Origin: Bacillota bacterium
Lineage (GTDB): Bacteria; Bacillota; Clostridia; Acetivibrionales; DSM-1351
Assembly (NCBI GenBank): GCA_023460955.1
Contig: JAEWOH010000041.1
Coordinates: 1-64,000, forward strand
Reading direction: 5' to 3'
Length of the DNA stretch: 64,000 nt
Position numbers and translations under genes: made by a program. Below, one piece after another: positions 44,240-52,741 of the stretch (positions are counted from its first letter, which is position 1; each line of letters opens with the position of its first letter). The notes beneath the pieces were generated by a model. That model did no database searches and was not told the origin of the DNA. It worked only from the letters and a program-made list of their open reading frames with translations.

Positions 44240-44833
44240 ATGCTTAATTATATATGGATGGGTTTACTACTTATAGGTTTTGCTGTTGGCATAGTAAATG
44301 GAAGAATAAACGAGGTGACTAAGGCTGCAATGGATTCAGCGCAGTCAGCAGTAACAGTTTGCATAGGTTTACTGGGGGTGATGTGTCTATGGACAGGGCT
44401 AATGAAAGTGGCCGAAAAGAGCGGGTTGGTTACAGGAATCAGCAGACTTGTAAGACCTGTTATGACCTTCCTTTTTCCAGGAATACCGAAGGATCATCCG
44501 GCGCTGGGTGCAATTGTTATGAATTTGGTTGCCAACTTTCTAGGCTTGGGAAATGCTGCAACACCGCTGGGAATAAAGGCAATGAATCAGCTTCAGACCT
44601 TGAATAAGGATAAAAAGACCGCAACAGATTCCATGTGTATGTTTTTAGTGATGAATACAGCAGCAATACAGCTGGTTCCGGCAAGTATTATCGCCCTGCG
44701 AACGTCTGCCGGCTCGAAAAAGCCTGCTGAAATAATAGTATGTATATGGATTGCATCTGTATGCGCTACTATTATGGGAATAATAGCGGCTAAACTGTTA
44801 TCCAAGGTATGGAACGAGGACAGCAAGCAATAA
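44240..44833 (+). CDS. spmA: Spore maturation protein A
   Basis: A 197-residue membrane protein with a nucleoside-recognition (Gate) domain; the conserved segment NFLGLGNAATPLGIKAM is clear. About five hydrophobic helices. In B. subtilis SpmA and SpmB are needed for full spore core dehydration and heat resistance, in the forespore. ATG 44240 follows TGGGAGAT. spmB follows 70 nt later, with a small coupled reading frame between them. Confidence 0.94.
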   Translation: MLNYIWMGLLLIGFAVGIVNGRINEVTKAAMDSAQSAVTVCIGLLGVMCLWTGLMKVAEKSGLVTGISRLVRPVMTFLFPGIPKDHPALGAIVMNLVANFLGLGNAATPLGIKAMNQLQTLNKDKKTATDSMCMFLVMNTAAIQLVPASIIALRTSAGSKKPAEIIVCIWIASVCATIMGIIAAKLLSKVWNEDSKQ

Positions 44834-44856
44834 AGAAACAAAGGAGGTAGCAGTCC

Positions 44857-44913
44857 ATGCAGTTATATGATGAGCATTTTTACATAATTGCAGGAAGACA
44901 TTTATGGGTGTGA
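44857..44913 (+). CDS. 18-codon reading frame overlapping the spmB start
   Basis: The strong site AAAGGAGG (44840-44847) precedes ATG 44857, which opens an 18-residue frame MQLYDEHFYIIAGRHLWV ending at TGA 44911-44913. The stop lies 10 nt inside spmB, whose own site GCAGGAAG (44890-44897) is weaker. This layout is typical of translational coupling. The peptide itself may have no function. It could also be the decayed start of a longer spmB. Confidence 0.5.
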   Translation: MQLYDEHFYIIAGRHLWV

Positions 44914-45434
44914 TAAGACAGATCTCGGATTATGCAATACCTGCGATTTTTATAATAATAATACTTGCTGCCATATTAAAAAAAGTTAAGGCTTATGATC
45001 TGTTTATCGACGGCGCAAAAGACGGAATTGAAACAGTAGTTAAAATAATGCCGTCACTTGTGGGTCTTTTGGTTGCGGTAGGTGTATTTAAAGCCTCAGG
45101 GGCACTGGACCTTCTTATATTATTATTGAAGCCGGTTATCGATTTGCTTGGAATGCCGCCGGAAGTGGCTCCACTAGCGCTGCTGAGACCGATATCGGGA
45201 AGTGCGTCCTTTGCGTTTGTTGCCGAGATAATAAAGTCCTTTGGACCGGATACTTACGAAGGCCGTGTAGCCGCAACGATGATGGGTTCAACGGAAACAA
45301 TTTTTTATACATTAGCTGTTTACTACGGCTCGGTGGGTGTAAAAAATATAAGATATACCTTAATAGCCGCAATAATGGCTGATATTATAAGTGTAATTGC
45401 GTCTCTGTGGGCATGTAGGTTTATTTTCGGATAA
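44904..45434 (+). CDS. spmB: Spore maturation protein B
   Basis: A 176-residue partner of SpmA, with the second half of the Gate fold: IKIMP-like VVKIMPSLVGLLVAVGVFKAS, LLRPISGSASFAFVAEII and MMGSTETIFYTLAVYYGSVG are family hallmarks. About four hydrophobic helices. ATG 44904 gives the usual N-terminus. Confidence 0.94.
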   Translation: MGVIRQISDYAIPAIFIIIILAAILKKVKAYDLFIDGAKDGIETVVKIMPSLVGLLVAVGVFKASGALDLLILLLKPVIDLLGMPPEVAPLALLRPISGSASFAFVAEIIKSFGPDTYEGRVAATMMGSTETIFYTLAVYYGSVGVKNIRYTLIAAIMADIISVIASLWACRFIFG

Positions 45435-45460
45435 ACCCGGATTAATGGCAAAGAAAATTC

Positions 45461-46519
45461 TTAAAAATACTTTCTGGCTCTTAAAAGGTTAATAGCTGCG
45501 GTATAAAAGAACATTCCGCTTCCTCCGGCCTTAAGCAAAGCCTTACTGGTAATACGGTTCATCCCTTCACAGGCTTTTGGGTGAGTAGTATATATGCCGA
45601 GTAAGAGTTTGACGATTTTATTGATATATCCCTCACTCGCAGTCCGGGATTTTACTGCTTTACTAATGAAATAAACAATTCTTGTCTCGTATTCTTTTAA
45701 ATTTTCATAATAAAAGTCATAATTAATAATTCCAGAGGTCAAATCATCATTATAATATATATAGCCCTCCAGAATCTTCTGAATACAGCAAACCCAAGGG
45801 AAAAAAGCATTCTGAACAGCTTCTGTTTTTTGTTCTGTCAGATCTTCAATGGTTGCAAGTGACAGAAGAAATTCGATATTCAATGGAGAATCAATGGCCA
45901 TGCAAAATTCCCAGTTTGACAGCTCGGGATACTTCTGACCGTGAGCTGAACTCCAATTCATAAGGTTTACTTCCTTGGCATTGTCATCAGAGGAGAATTT
46001 GGTTATCTGCAGATCTGTATAGAGTGCCAGAAAAGCGGAAAGGTGATCCCGTACAATATCATAAGACGGAAGCAACAGAACCTTTTGGCGACACTTTTCT
46101 ACGAGTAATGTAAGATAGCCGTCATCATCCTTTGAGGGAAAAAACGTAAAATAGTTTTCGTAAGAGTCTGTTCTCAGATTCAAGGCATCCCTCAAGGAGG
46201 AGAATATTAATCTCAAAAAGGATTCGGTGCTGGTAGAAGAATTTAGACAAATTGTATTCAAATATTGAAGAAGGACCTGGAAGGAAAAAACCACATCTGC
46301 TGCCATTGCGGTATTTATATTTGGATATAACAGACATACAGAAGAAACAGCCATATCAAACCTGTTTTTCTCAAGGGCTGCACGGGCATTTGCCTTTATT
46401 GTGAGCTTGTTTATACGTTTCGAATATGTCTGGTATTCCTTCAGCCTTTTTGCTGCAATTGGATGTATTATTTTATTATACTTACTAAAAAATTTGTAGC
46501 TCCTCAAAAAACTTAACAT
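45461..46519 (-). CDS. DUF2600 (YtpB-like) terpene-synthase-family protein
   Basis: A 352-residue helical protein. Its middle (DDDGYLTLLVEKCRQKVLLLPSY and LALYTDLQITK, about residues 130-175) matches the DUF2600 family, whose B. subtilis member YtpB makes tetraprenyl-beta-curcumene, a C35 terpene. From memory, family members carry an acidic motif like DYLDNLCD; the matching place here reads QYLNTICL, with the acidic residues gone, so catalysis may be altered or lost. It converges on spmB and lies next to abrB and spmAB; YtpB terpenoids have been linked to spores. No prenyl synthase gene is nearby. Confidence 0.8.
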   Translation of the reverse strand: MLSFLRSYKFFSKYNKIIHPIAAKRLKEYQTYSKRINKLTIKANARAALEKNRFDMAVSSVCLLYPNINTAMAADVVFSFQVLLQYLNTICLNSSTSTESFLRLIFSSLRDALNLRTDSYENYFTFFPSKDDDGYLTLLVEKCRQKVLLLPSYDIVRDHLSAFLALYTDLQITKFSSDDNAKEVNLMNWSSAHGQKYPELSNWEFCMAIDSPLNIEFLLSLATIEDLTEQKTEAVQNAFFPWVCCIQKILEGYIYYNDDLTSGIINYDFYYENLKEYETRIVYFISKAVKSRTASEGYINKIVKLLLGIYTTHPKACEGMNRITSKALLKAGGSGMFFYTAAINLLRARKYF

Positions 46520-46807
46520 TAATGAATAGGCCTTTCATTTTCAGAAATAATTGGTTCACCAAGCAGCTGCCAATTTGATAATTTATTATCTGATAAACTA
46601 CTGAACTCCTGACTACCGAACTCCTGTCCTCTGCCTTCCATCCGGAAATATTGTCCTTGAAAAATTGAAAACAAATATGTATAGTAGTAATGAGTAATAA
46701 CTATAAAATTATACCATGTAAGGGAACAATTATTTATATAAAATTATTATTAAAGTTATTATATACTGTTGCGTTATCGCAATTATAGTGACAAATGAGG
46801 AGGAAAC
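46520..46807. promoter_or_regulatory. Control region between DUF2600 gene and metG
   Basis: A 288-bp gap. Near 46598-46642 a short degenerate repeat TGAACTCCTGACTACCGAACTCCTG resembles the heptamer-type tract at 29217. From 46690 on it is AT-rich, with TATACT at about 46763 as a possible -10 for metG. No T-box leader is visible. Confidence 0.4.
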
Positions 46808-48826
46808 ATGTCTAAAAAAACCTATTACATTTCAACACCAATCTACTATCCCAGTGGAAAGCTGCACATAGGACATTCATATACAACCGTAGCGGCTGAT
46901 GCCGTCTCAAGATATAAGCGGCTCAAGGGCTACGATGTTATGTTTCTGACAGGAACTGATGAACATGGTCAGAAGATACAGAGAAAAGCCGAAGAAAAGG
47001 GAATTACACCGAAACAGTACGTTGATGAGATTGTATCAGGCATCAAGGACCTGTGGAAATTGATGAAGATAACAAATGACAGATTTATCAGAACCACTGA
47101 CGACGAGCATGTGGAAGCTGTTCAAAAAATATTCAAGAAGCTGTATGAGCAGGGTGACATTTATAAGAGTGAATATGAAGGCTGGTACTGTACACCCTGT
47201 GAATCATTTTGGACAAAGACACAGCTTGTAGAAGGAAAGTGCCCAGACTGCGGACGAGAAGTTGAATTGACTAAGGAAGAAAGCTATTTCTTCAGACTTT
47301 CAAAATATCAGGACAGATTAATCAAGCATATTGAAGAAAATCCGGATTTCATTCAGCCTGTATCAAGACAGAATGAAATGCTCAATAACTTCTTAAGACC
47401 CGGACTTGAAGATATAGCAGTTTCCAGAACTACCTTCAACTGGGGGGTTCCGGTATCCTTTGATGACAAGCATGTGGTTTATGTTTGGATAGATGCTTTA
47501 TCAAATTATATTACAGCTCTGGGCTATTCCTCTCAAGACGACTCATTATTCCAGAAATACTGGCCGGCTGACGTTCACCTTGTTGGTAAGGAGATAGTAA
47601 GATTCCATACTATTATATGGCCTGCTATGCTTATGGCACTGGGGCTGCCACTGCCCAAACAGGTATACGGGCATGGCTGGCTGCTGCTTGAGGGCGGAAA
47701 AATGTCCAAGTCAAAGGGTAATGTTGTTGACCCTCAAATATTGGTTGACAAGTATGGTTTGGATGCCATCAGATACTTCCTGCTCAGAGAAGTTCCGTTT
47801 GGTTCAGATGGAGTATTCTCAAATGAAGCACTGATAAACAGAATTAACTCCGATCTTGCAAATGACTTAGGAAATCTTGTCAGCAGAACAGTTGCAATGA
47901 TTGATAAATATTTCGGAGGTTCGATACCTGCTGCGAAGACAGCCGGTGAATTTGACAGCGACCTTATTAGTCTTGTAAAAGGAACTGCTGAAAAGGTTGA
48001 AGACTTACTTGACAAACTCCAATTCAGTACAGCTCTTTCTGAAATATGGAAGGCTGTATCCAGAACAAATAAATATATAGATGAAACTATGCCTTGGGTA
48101 TTGGCAAAGGATGAAGCCAACAGTTCCAGATTGGCTCAGGTTATGTACAATCTTGCAGAAACCTTAAGAATAATAGCAATACTTATTCAACCCTTTATGC
48201 CCGAAACTCCCGAAAAGATATGGAATCAGCTGGGTATTGCCGACAAGAGCCTGGTGGAGTGGGAAAGAGCCAAAGAATGGGGAGTATACCCTGTTGGTGC
48301 AAGCGTAAATAAGGGAGAGGTTATCTTCCCAAGAATTGATATTAAAAAGGAACTTGAGGAAATAGAGAAAATGTCCGAAAAAGCAGCTGAACCGGCTAAA
48401 GCATCAGAAAAAGTTAATACAGAAAAGACACCTCAGCAGTCTTCAGCCCAAAAGTCTGCAGCACAGCAGCCTGCTGAACAACCTGCGGATGAAACCAATG
48501 CCAACCTGATTACCATAGACGATTTTGCAAAGGTAGAATTAAGAGTAGCAAAGGTTATCGAGGCCGAAAAGGTAGAAAAAGCAGATAAATTACTGAAAAT
48601 GCAGTTGCAGGTTGGCAATGAGGTAAGACAGGTTGTGTCAGGTATAGCTAAATACTATACTCCTGAGGAGATGGTAGGTAAGACCCTGATATTGGTGGCA
48701 AATCTGAAGCCTGCCAAGCTCAGGGGAATTGAGTCTCAGGGTATGATACTTGCAGCTTCTGATGAAAATGGCCTTTCGCTGGTGACGCTGGACAAGGATA
48801 TGCCAAGCGGCGCACAGGTGCGCTAG
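46808..48826 (+). CDS. metG: Methionyl-tRNA synthetase
   Basis: A 672-residue class I synthetase. The HIGH motif is HIGHS at residues 20-24 and KMSKS at 298-302. The zinc site has Cys pairs in CTPCESF and CPDCGRE. The C-terminal 110 residues, after an Ala/Gln/Glu-rich linker (about 525-560), form a Trbp111/EMAP tRNA-binding domain. ATG 46808 follows GAGGAGG. Its place before tatD matches B. subtilis metS-yabD. Confidence 0.97.
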   Translation: MSKKTYYISTPIYYPSGKLHIGHSYTTVAADAVSRYKRLKGYDVMFLTGTDEHGQKIQRKAEEKGITPKQYVDEIVSGIKDLWKLMKITNDRFIRTTDDEHVEAVQKIFKKLYEQGDIYKSEYEGWYCTPCESFWTKTQLVEGKCPDCGREVELTKEESYFFRLSKYQDRLIKHIEENPDFIQPVSRQNEMLNNFLRPGLEDIAVSRTTFNWGVPVSFDDKHVVYVWIDALSNYITALGYSSQDDSLFQKYWPADVHLVGKEIVRFHTIIWPAMLMALGLPLPKQVYGHGWLLLEGGKMSKSKGNVVDPQILVDKYGLDAIRYFLLREVPFGSDGVFSNEALINRINSDLANDLGNLVSRTVAMIDKYFGGSIPAAKTAGEFDSDLISLVKGTAEKVEDLLDKLQFSTALSEIWKAVSRTNKYIDETMPWVLAKDEANSSRLAQVMYNLAETLRIIAILIQPFMPETPEKIWNQLGIADKSLVEWERAKEWGVYPVGASVNKGEVIFPRIDIKKELEEIEKMSEKAAEPAKASEKVNTEKTPQQSSAQKSAAQQPAEQPADETNANLITIDDFAKVELRVAKVIEAEKVEKADKLLKMQLQVGNEVRQVVSGIAKYYTPEEMVGKTLILVANLKPAKLRGIESQGMILAASDENGLSLVTLDKDMPSGAQVR

Positions 48827-48855
48827 AAAGATAAAATACTAAATAAGGTGATACA

Positions 48856-49623
48856 TTGATTTTTGATACACATGCACATTATGACGATGAGCGCTTTGAT
48901 GAGGACAGGGAAGAGTTACTGAAGCAGCTCCATCGCGATGGAATATCATATATACTGAATGCCAGCGCAAGTCCGGAGTCTTTGGAGGCTTCACTTGAAC
49001 TGGCAGAGAAATTTCCCTTTGTGTATGCCGCACTCGGCATACATCCTCACGACGCCGAGAAAATGGATGAGGAATTATTGAATAAAATCAAAATTCTTTC
49101 AAAGCATGAAAAGGTAGTAGCAATAGGCGAAATCGGGTTGGACTATTATTATGACAACTCACCGAGAGATATTCAGCGATATTGGTTTGAACGACAAATT
49201 GAACTTGCAAAGGAGCTTAGGCTGCCAATAATTATTCATGACAGAGATGCCCATGAAGACACTGTTAATATACTTAAAAAGACTGATGTAAAGCAGGTGG
49301 GAGGAATATTTCACTGCTTTGCAGGCAGTGCCCAGATGGCCGTGGAAATGCTTAAGCTGAATTTGTATATTGCAATTGGGGGGCCTGTTACTTTCAAAAA
49401 TTCCAGAAAAACCATTGAAGTGGTAAAGGCCGTTCCTCTTGAAAAATTATTGGTGGAAACAGACAGCCCGTACCTCTCTCCCGAACCCATGAGAGGAAAA
49501 AGGAATAATTCGGGCAATTTAGTCCATATTATCCGCAAAATTGCCGATATAAAAGGAGTAAGTGAATCATTGGTTGCCGAAACAACACTGATGAATGCGA
49601 AAAAAGTATTCGGATTGAAATAA
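48856..49623 (+). CDS. TatD-family metal-dependent deoxyribonuclease
   Basis: A 255-residue amidohydrolase-fold nuclease (YabD in B. subtilis). Metal ligands are visible as HAHYD at the N-terminus, GEIGLDYYY, HDRDAHED and the histidine in FHCFAGS, plus ETDSPYL. The start is TTG 48856 after AAGGTG. It follows metG by 29 nt. Confidence 0.94.
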   Translation: MIFDTHAHYDDERFDEDREELLKQLHRDGISYILNASASPESLEASLELAEKFPFVYAALGIHPHDAEKMDEELLNKIKILSKHEKVVAIGEIGLDYYYDNSPRDIQRYWFERQIELAKELRLPIIIHDRDAHEDTVNILKKTDVKQVGGIFHCFAGSAQMAVEMLKLNLYIAIGGPVTFKNSRKTIEVVKAVPLEKLLVETDSPYLSPEPMRGKRNNSGNLVHIIRKIADIKGVSESLVAETTLMNAKKVFGLK

Positions 49624-49660
49624 AATAATAAGTCTTAATTGATTCTCAAGGAGAGGAATT

Positions 49661-50374
49661 ATGAAAAAGTTTATTATTGTTATTGTATTTGTATTCCTGA
49701 TCGCGATTCTTATTTCCTTTAATTATCTGCTGTGGGACAGGGAAAAGCAGCTTGAAAACTATGAGGATCTCAGCAATGCAAAAAATCTGAGCATAGATAC
49801 CCTTGGAGAGAAAATAAACAATCTTGATAAGCAAAACAGGGAATTAACAGATAAGCTGTCTTCTCTGCAAAGGGAAAGTCAGAACTTAAAAGCAAAAAAC
49901 GCTGAACTTATGGGTGAAAATCAGCAAATTATGCAGGAATTAATATCAAAAAATGAGCTTATAGTTCTGCTGAAAACCAGTATTAATACAGCGCCTATGG
50001 AGTCAGTAATAAAGAAGTGGGTTGACTCGGTTAACCTTAAAAACTACAAAACAGCAATTACTTATATCAGTGAAAACAATCAGGACGAGGTCTTTCAGAA
50101 CGAAGAGAAGTTCAAGACAGCATACCAGAGCGAACTTAAAGCTATCAGGCTTAAGTCGTCCAAACTATATACAGAATTAACCGATAAGGAGCATCTGGCT
50201 AAAATTCAATTTGAGGTAGTATTTGAAGTAGACAAACCTGAAGCACCGTCAGAAAATTCTGCAGATATTCCTCAGATTATCTTTAAAAGCGGAGAAAATG
50301 AAAAGTACATAACAATGGATTTGGATCAGCAAACAGGTGAATGGCGTATTTCCGAAATCTCAAACACGCCATAA
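49661..50374 (+). CDS. Membrane-anchored coiled-coil protein of unknown function
   Basis: A 237-residue protein with one N-terminal transmembrane helix (about 4-24), a long coiled coil (about 28-105, with regular Leu/Ile and Asn/Gln/Glu) and a C-terminal globular domain (about 115-235) of an NTF2-like or DUF4878-like type. The C-terminal part would lie outside the cell. I cannot name a function. ATG 49661 follows AAGGAGAGG. It sits between tatD and the YabE-like gene, where it may be part of cell-envelope upkeep. Confidence 0.75.
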   Translation: MKKFIIVIVFVFLIAILISFNYLLWDREKQLENYEDLSNAKNLSIDTLGEKINNLDKQNRELTDKLSSLQRESQNLKAKNAELMGENQQIMQELISKNELIVLLKTSINTAPMESVIKKWVDSVNLKNYKTAITYISENNQDEVFQNEEKFKTAYQSELKAIRLKSSKLYTELTDKEHLAKIQFEVVFEVDKPEAPSENSADIPQIIFKSGENEKYITMDLDQQTGEWRISEISNTP

Positions 50375-50495
50375 TCAAGGCTTTAGGTTAACTATAAGTA
50401 ATAAACAGTGGTATCGAATAATATACTGAAATCCAGTTAATAATTGTAAACAAGGGATTGCGTTGGAAAATTTATACTATTTCTAGGCAATAAAT

Positions 50496-50524
50496 TTGAC
50501 AAATTTATACGCTTAGAATAAAAT
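50496..50524 (+). promoter_or_regulatory. Sigma-A-type promoter of the YabE-like gene
   Basis: TTGACA (50496-50501), a 17-bp spacer and TAAAAT (50519-50524), 44 bp before ATG 50568. Confidence 0.7.
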
Positions 50525-50567
50525 AGTCACAGTCCCTTTGAATATTTCTAACAGGAGGTTAGTATTA

Positions 50568-51680
50568 ATGATACCGATTGCGAAGAATATTAAAAGGTAT
50601 TTTTCACAAATAAATTTCCGTAAATTCGGAAGGAAGAAGTACGGAGGTTTGTTAAAAATCAGATCATTGGATATTGCAATAATATGCTTTGCCGTTGTTA
50701 TATCCATTACTGCCGGAGTCTTTGTGTTCAATGGATTAAAAAGGCACGTGGTAATCAACGACAATGGAAATGAAATTGCAGTAAAGACAATGAAAGCAAC
50801 AGTAAGAGAGGTGCTGGAGCAGACAGGCATAAAAGTAGCAAGTGAAGATTATATAAGCATGCCGTTTGACTCAAAACTCGCCAGAATACAGGAGAACAAA
50901 ATAGAGATAAGAAGAGCTGTACCTGTATTGATCAAGGTGGATGGGAAGGAACTGGAGGTAAAGACTTATAAGGATACTGTCAAAGAGGTACTAAACGACA
51001 ACGCTATAAGCGTCGACGAAGATGACAAACTCGTCGGGTCTCGATTGGGAGACAAAATTGTATCTAATATGGATATTTCGGTGATTCGTGTAGAGGAAAA
51101 GACAGTAACCGAGGCTACTCCCATACCATTTAAGACTATTACCAAAGACAACAATAGACTAGACAAAGGATTAAAAAATACAGTAAGAGAAGGAAAAGAA
51201 GGCGTAAGGAAGAAAACTTATACAGTAGTTTATGAGAATGGAAAGCAGATCGCTAAACAATTAGTCAACGATATTATAGCAGCAAATCCGTTGGATAAAA
51301 TTGTTGAAGTCGGTACGGTTTTAAACTACAAGACATCAAGAGGAGATACATTAAGATATTCAAAGGTTATGAATATGAAGGCGACTTCATATACGGCTTC
51401 TTTCGCCGATACCGGTAAAAACCCCGGAGATCCGGGTTTTGGAATTACCGCGACCGGTGCGAGGGTAAGGAAAGGGATTATAGCAGTAGATCCAAGGGTT
51501 ATTCCGCTGGGAACCAGAGTTTATGTAGAGGTTCCGGGTGCTTCACCTGATTATGGTTATGCAGTTGCAGCCGATGTAGGTGGAGCAATAAAAGGAAACA
51601 AGATCGACGTATATCTTGATTCCAGTGGTGCTGTTAACGCTTGGGGAGTCAAAAAAGTAAATGTTTATATACTAAAATAA
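50568..51680 (+). CDS. YabE/Rpf-like cell-wall protein with DUF348, G5 and 3D domains
   Basis: A 370-residue exported protein. An N-terminal transmembrane segment (about 35-58) anchors it. Two DUF348 repeats follow (about 60-105 and 120-160), then a G5 domain (about 175-250) and a C-terminal 3D domain (about 265-370) with the catalytic aspartates in the segment AVDPRVIPLGTRVYVE and AADVGGAIKG. The 3D domain is a lytic transglycosylase fold like that of MltA, and proteins of this kind act in spore outgrowth and cell-wall turnover. ATG 50568 follows CAGGAGGT; the ORF opens at TTG 50538 before this site. It keeps the yabE position of B. subtilis. Confidence 0.9.
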   Translation: MIPIAKNIKRYFSQINFRKFGRKKYGGLLKIRSLDIAIICFAVVISITAGVFVFNGLKRHVVINDNGNEIAVKTMKATVREVLEQTGIKVASEDYISMPFDSKLARIQENKIEIRRAVPVLIKVDGKELEVKTYKDTVKEVLNDNAISVDEDDKLVGSRLGDKIVSNMDISVIRVEEKTVTEATPIPFKTITKDNNRLDKGLKNTVREGKEGVRKKTYTVVYENGKQIAKQLVNDIIAANPLDKIVEVGTVLNYKTSRGDTLRYSKVMNMKATSYTASFADTGKNPGDPGFGITATGARVRKGIIAVDPRVIPLGTRVYVEVPGASPDYGYAVAADVGGAIKGNKIDVYLDSSGAVNAWGVKKVNVYILK

Positions 51681-51728
51681 TATTTAATTTAGGTATGTAA
51701 ACAAATAAAAGTATTAAAGGGACTGTTG

Positions 51729-51766
51729 GAGCTGACTCGATAAATCGAATCAGCTCATTTTTTTTG
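51729..51766 (+). terminator. Terminator of the YabE-like gene
   Basis: GAGCTGACTCGAT-AA-ATCGAATCAGCTC (one mismatch) followed by ATTTTTTTT. Confidence 0.9.
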
Positions 51767-52224
51767 CCATTTTGATGGAAGAACCAGTTTTGAACACATA
51801 TAGCAGGCAAGATTTGAGTCATTCCTGCTTGTATAAAGTGAATAACTGAGATAACTGGAGATAAACGGATGTTAGACGAGATCGGATAACCAGAATGCAG
51901 AATTCCGAATTAGTTATTGAAATTTGAGCTAAATTCGGTTAAAATAAGTTTGGAAGATATCTTATTTCTAGTAACTTTCTTTTACAAGATCAAAAGTCTT
52001 ATTGAAAATCGAAGTACATTAATTATTTTGTCTGTGTCCACACGTGTACAGAAAAGACATTCAAATGCCGTATCTGGAAGGGGTGAGCATATGTTTATCA
52101 AAAAATAAAGCAGCATAAATAAAAAAATGAATAGAAATCAAAAAAACATGGGAAATTTAATTTATAACTCTGAATAAGGCTGTCATTTTCATTTGTGGCC
52201 TATTCAGTACGGAGGTATTTTGAT
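51767..52224 (+). promoter_or_regulatory. Leader region of khtT with a hairpin next to the ribosome site
   Basis: A 458-bp gap without a convincing gene; the short reading frame at 51917-52108 lacks a ribosome site and any family signature. CTGAATA-A-GGC (52170-52180) pairs with GCC-TATTCAG (52198-52207) just before GGAGG (52211-52215), so it might modulate khtT translation. I looked for a ydaO-type cyclic-di-AMP riboswitch and saw none. Confidence 0.4.
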
Positions 52225-52713
52225 ATGACTATTAGAGAATCTGATTTACCGAATATAGGAAGGAAGTTTGAAGTAGAGGTCCGGGAAGGAAACAAGCTGG
52301 TTATTGTTGTACATGATGACGGGCGCAGAGAGTTGTACCACTTTTATCATAATCAGCCTGAGGACAGTGTTTCGGTTATAACCTTGGATGATGCTGAAGC
52401 GAGATACGTTGCAGCAATAGTCGGAGGACTGGCATATAAGCCAAAAGCACTTGAAACAGTTGACGTAGCTGTAGGTGATCAGATAATTGAGTGGTATAAG
52501 ATAGAAAAAGGCTCAGTCTGTATTAATAGGTCTATTGGTGAAATGCAGGTACGTACAAAGACAGGAGCATCAATTATTGCTGTTCTGGAAAAAGAACAAA
52601 AGCGGAATATTAATCCTGGTGCAGACTATATATTTTCTCCTGAAACAACAATCGTTGTTATCGGAGATAGGAAACAATTAAGGGAGCTAAAAAACTATCT
52701 TTTTGGAGGTTAA
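52225..52713 (+). CDS. khtT: K+/H+ antiporter regulatory subunit
   Basis: A 162-residue soluble protein. The C-terminal part (about 80-160) is an RCK_C/TrkA-C domain with GASIIAVLEKEQ and PETTIVVIGDRKQL. In B. subtilis KhtT binds cyclic-di-AMP and gates KhtU. ATG 52225 follows CGGAGG; the in-frame ATG at 52195 is upstream of the hairpin. khtU begins 28 nt later. Confidence 0.93.
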   Translation: MTIRESDLPNIGRKFEVEVREGNKLVIVVHDDGRRELYHFYHNQPEDSVSVITLDDAEARYVAAIVGGLAYKPKALETVDVAVGDQIIEWYKIEKGSVCINRSIGEMQVRTKTGASIIAVLEKEQKRNINPGADYIFSPETTIVVIGDRKQLRELKNYLFGG

Positions 52714-52741
52714 TTATGACGGAATATTCTAGGGGGTAAGG

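Noticed and set aside
46520..46807. Possible T-box leader before metG
   Set aside because: No T-box sequence, specifier loop or terminator/antiterminator pair could be seen.
51917..52108. 63-residue open frame upstream of khtT
   Set aside because: No ribosome site at its start, no recognisable family and AT-rich composition; probably chance.
51767..52224. Possible ydaO cyclic-di-AMP riboswitch before khtT
   Set aside because: The conserved cores of that riboswitch were not found; only a simple hairpin is present.
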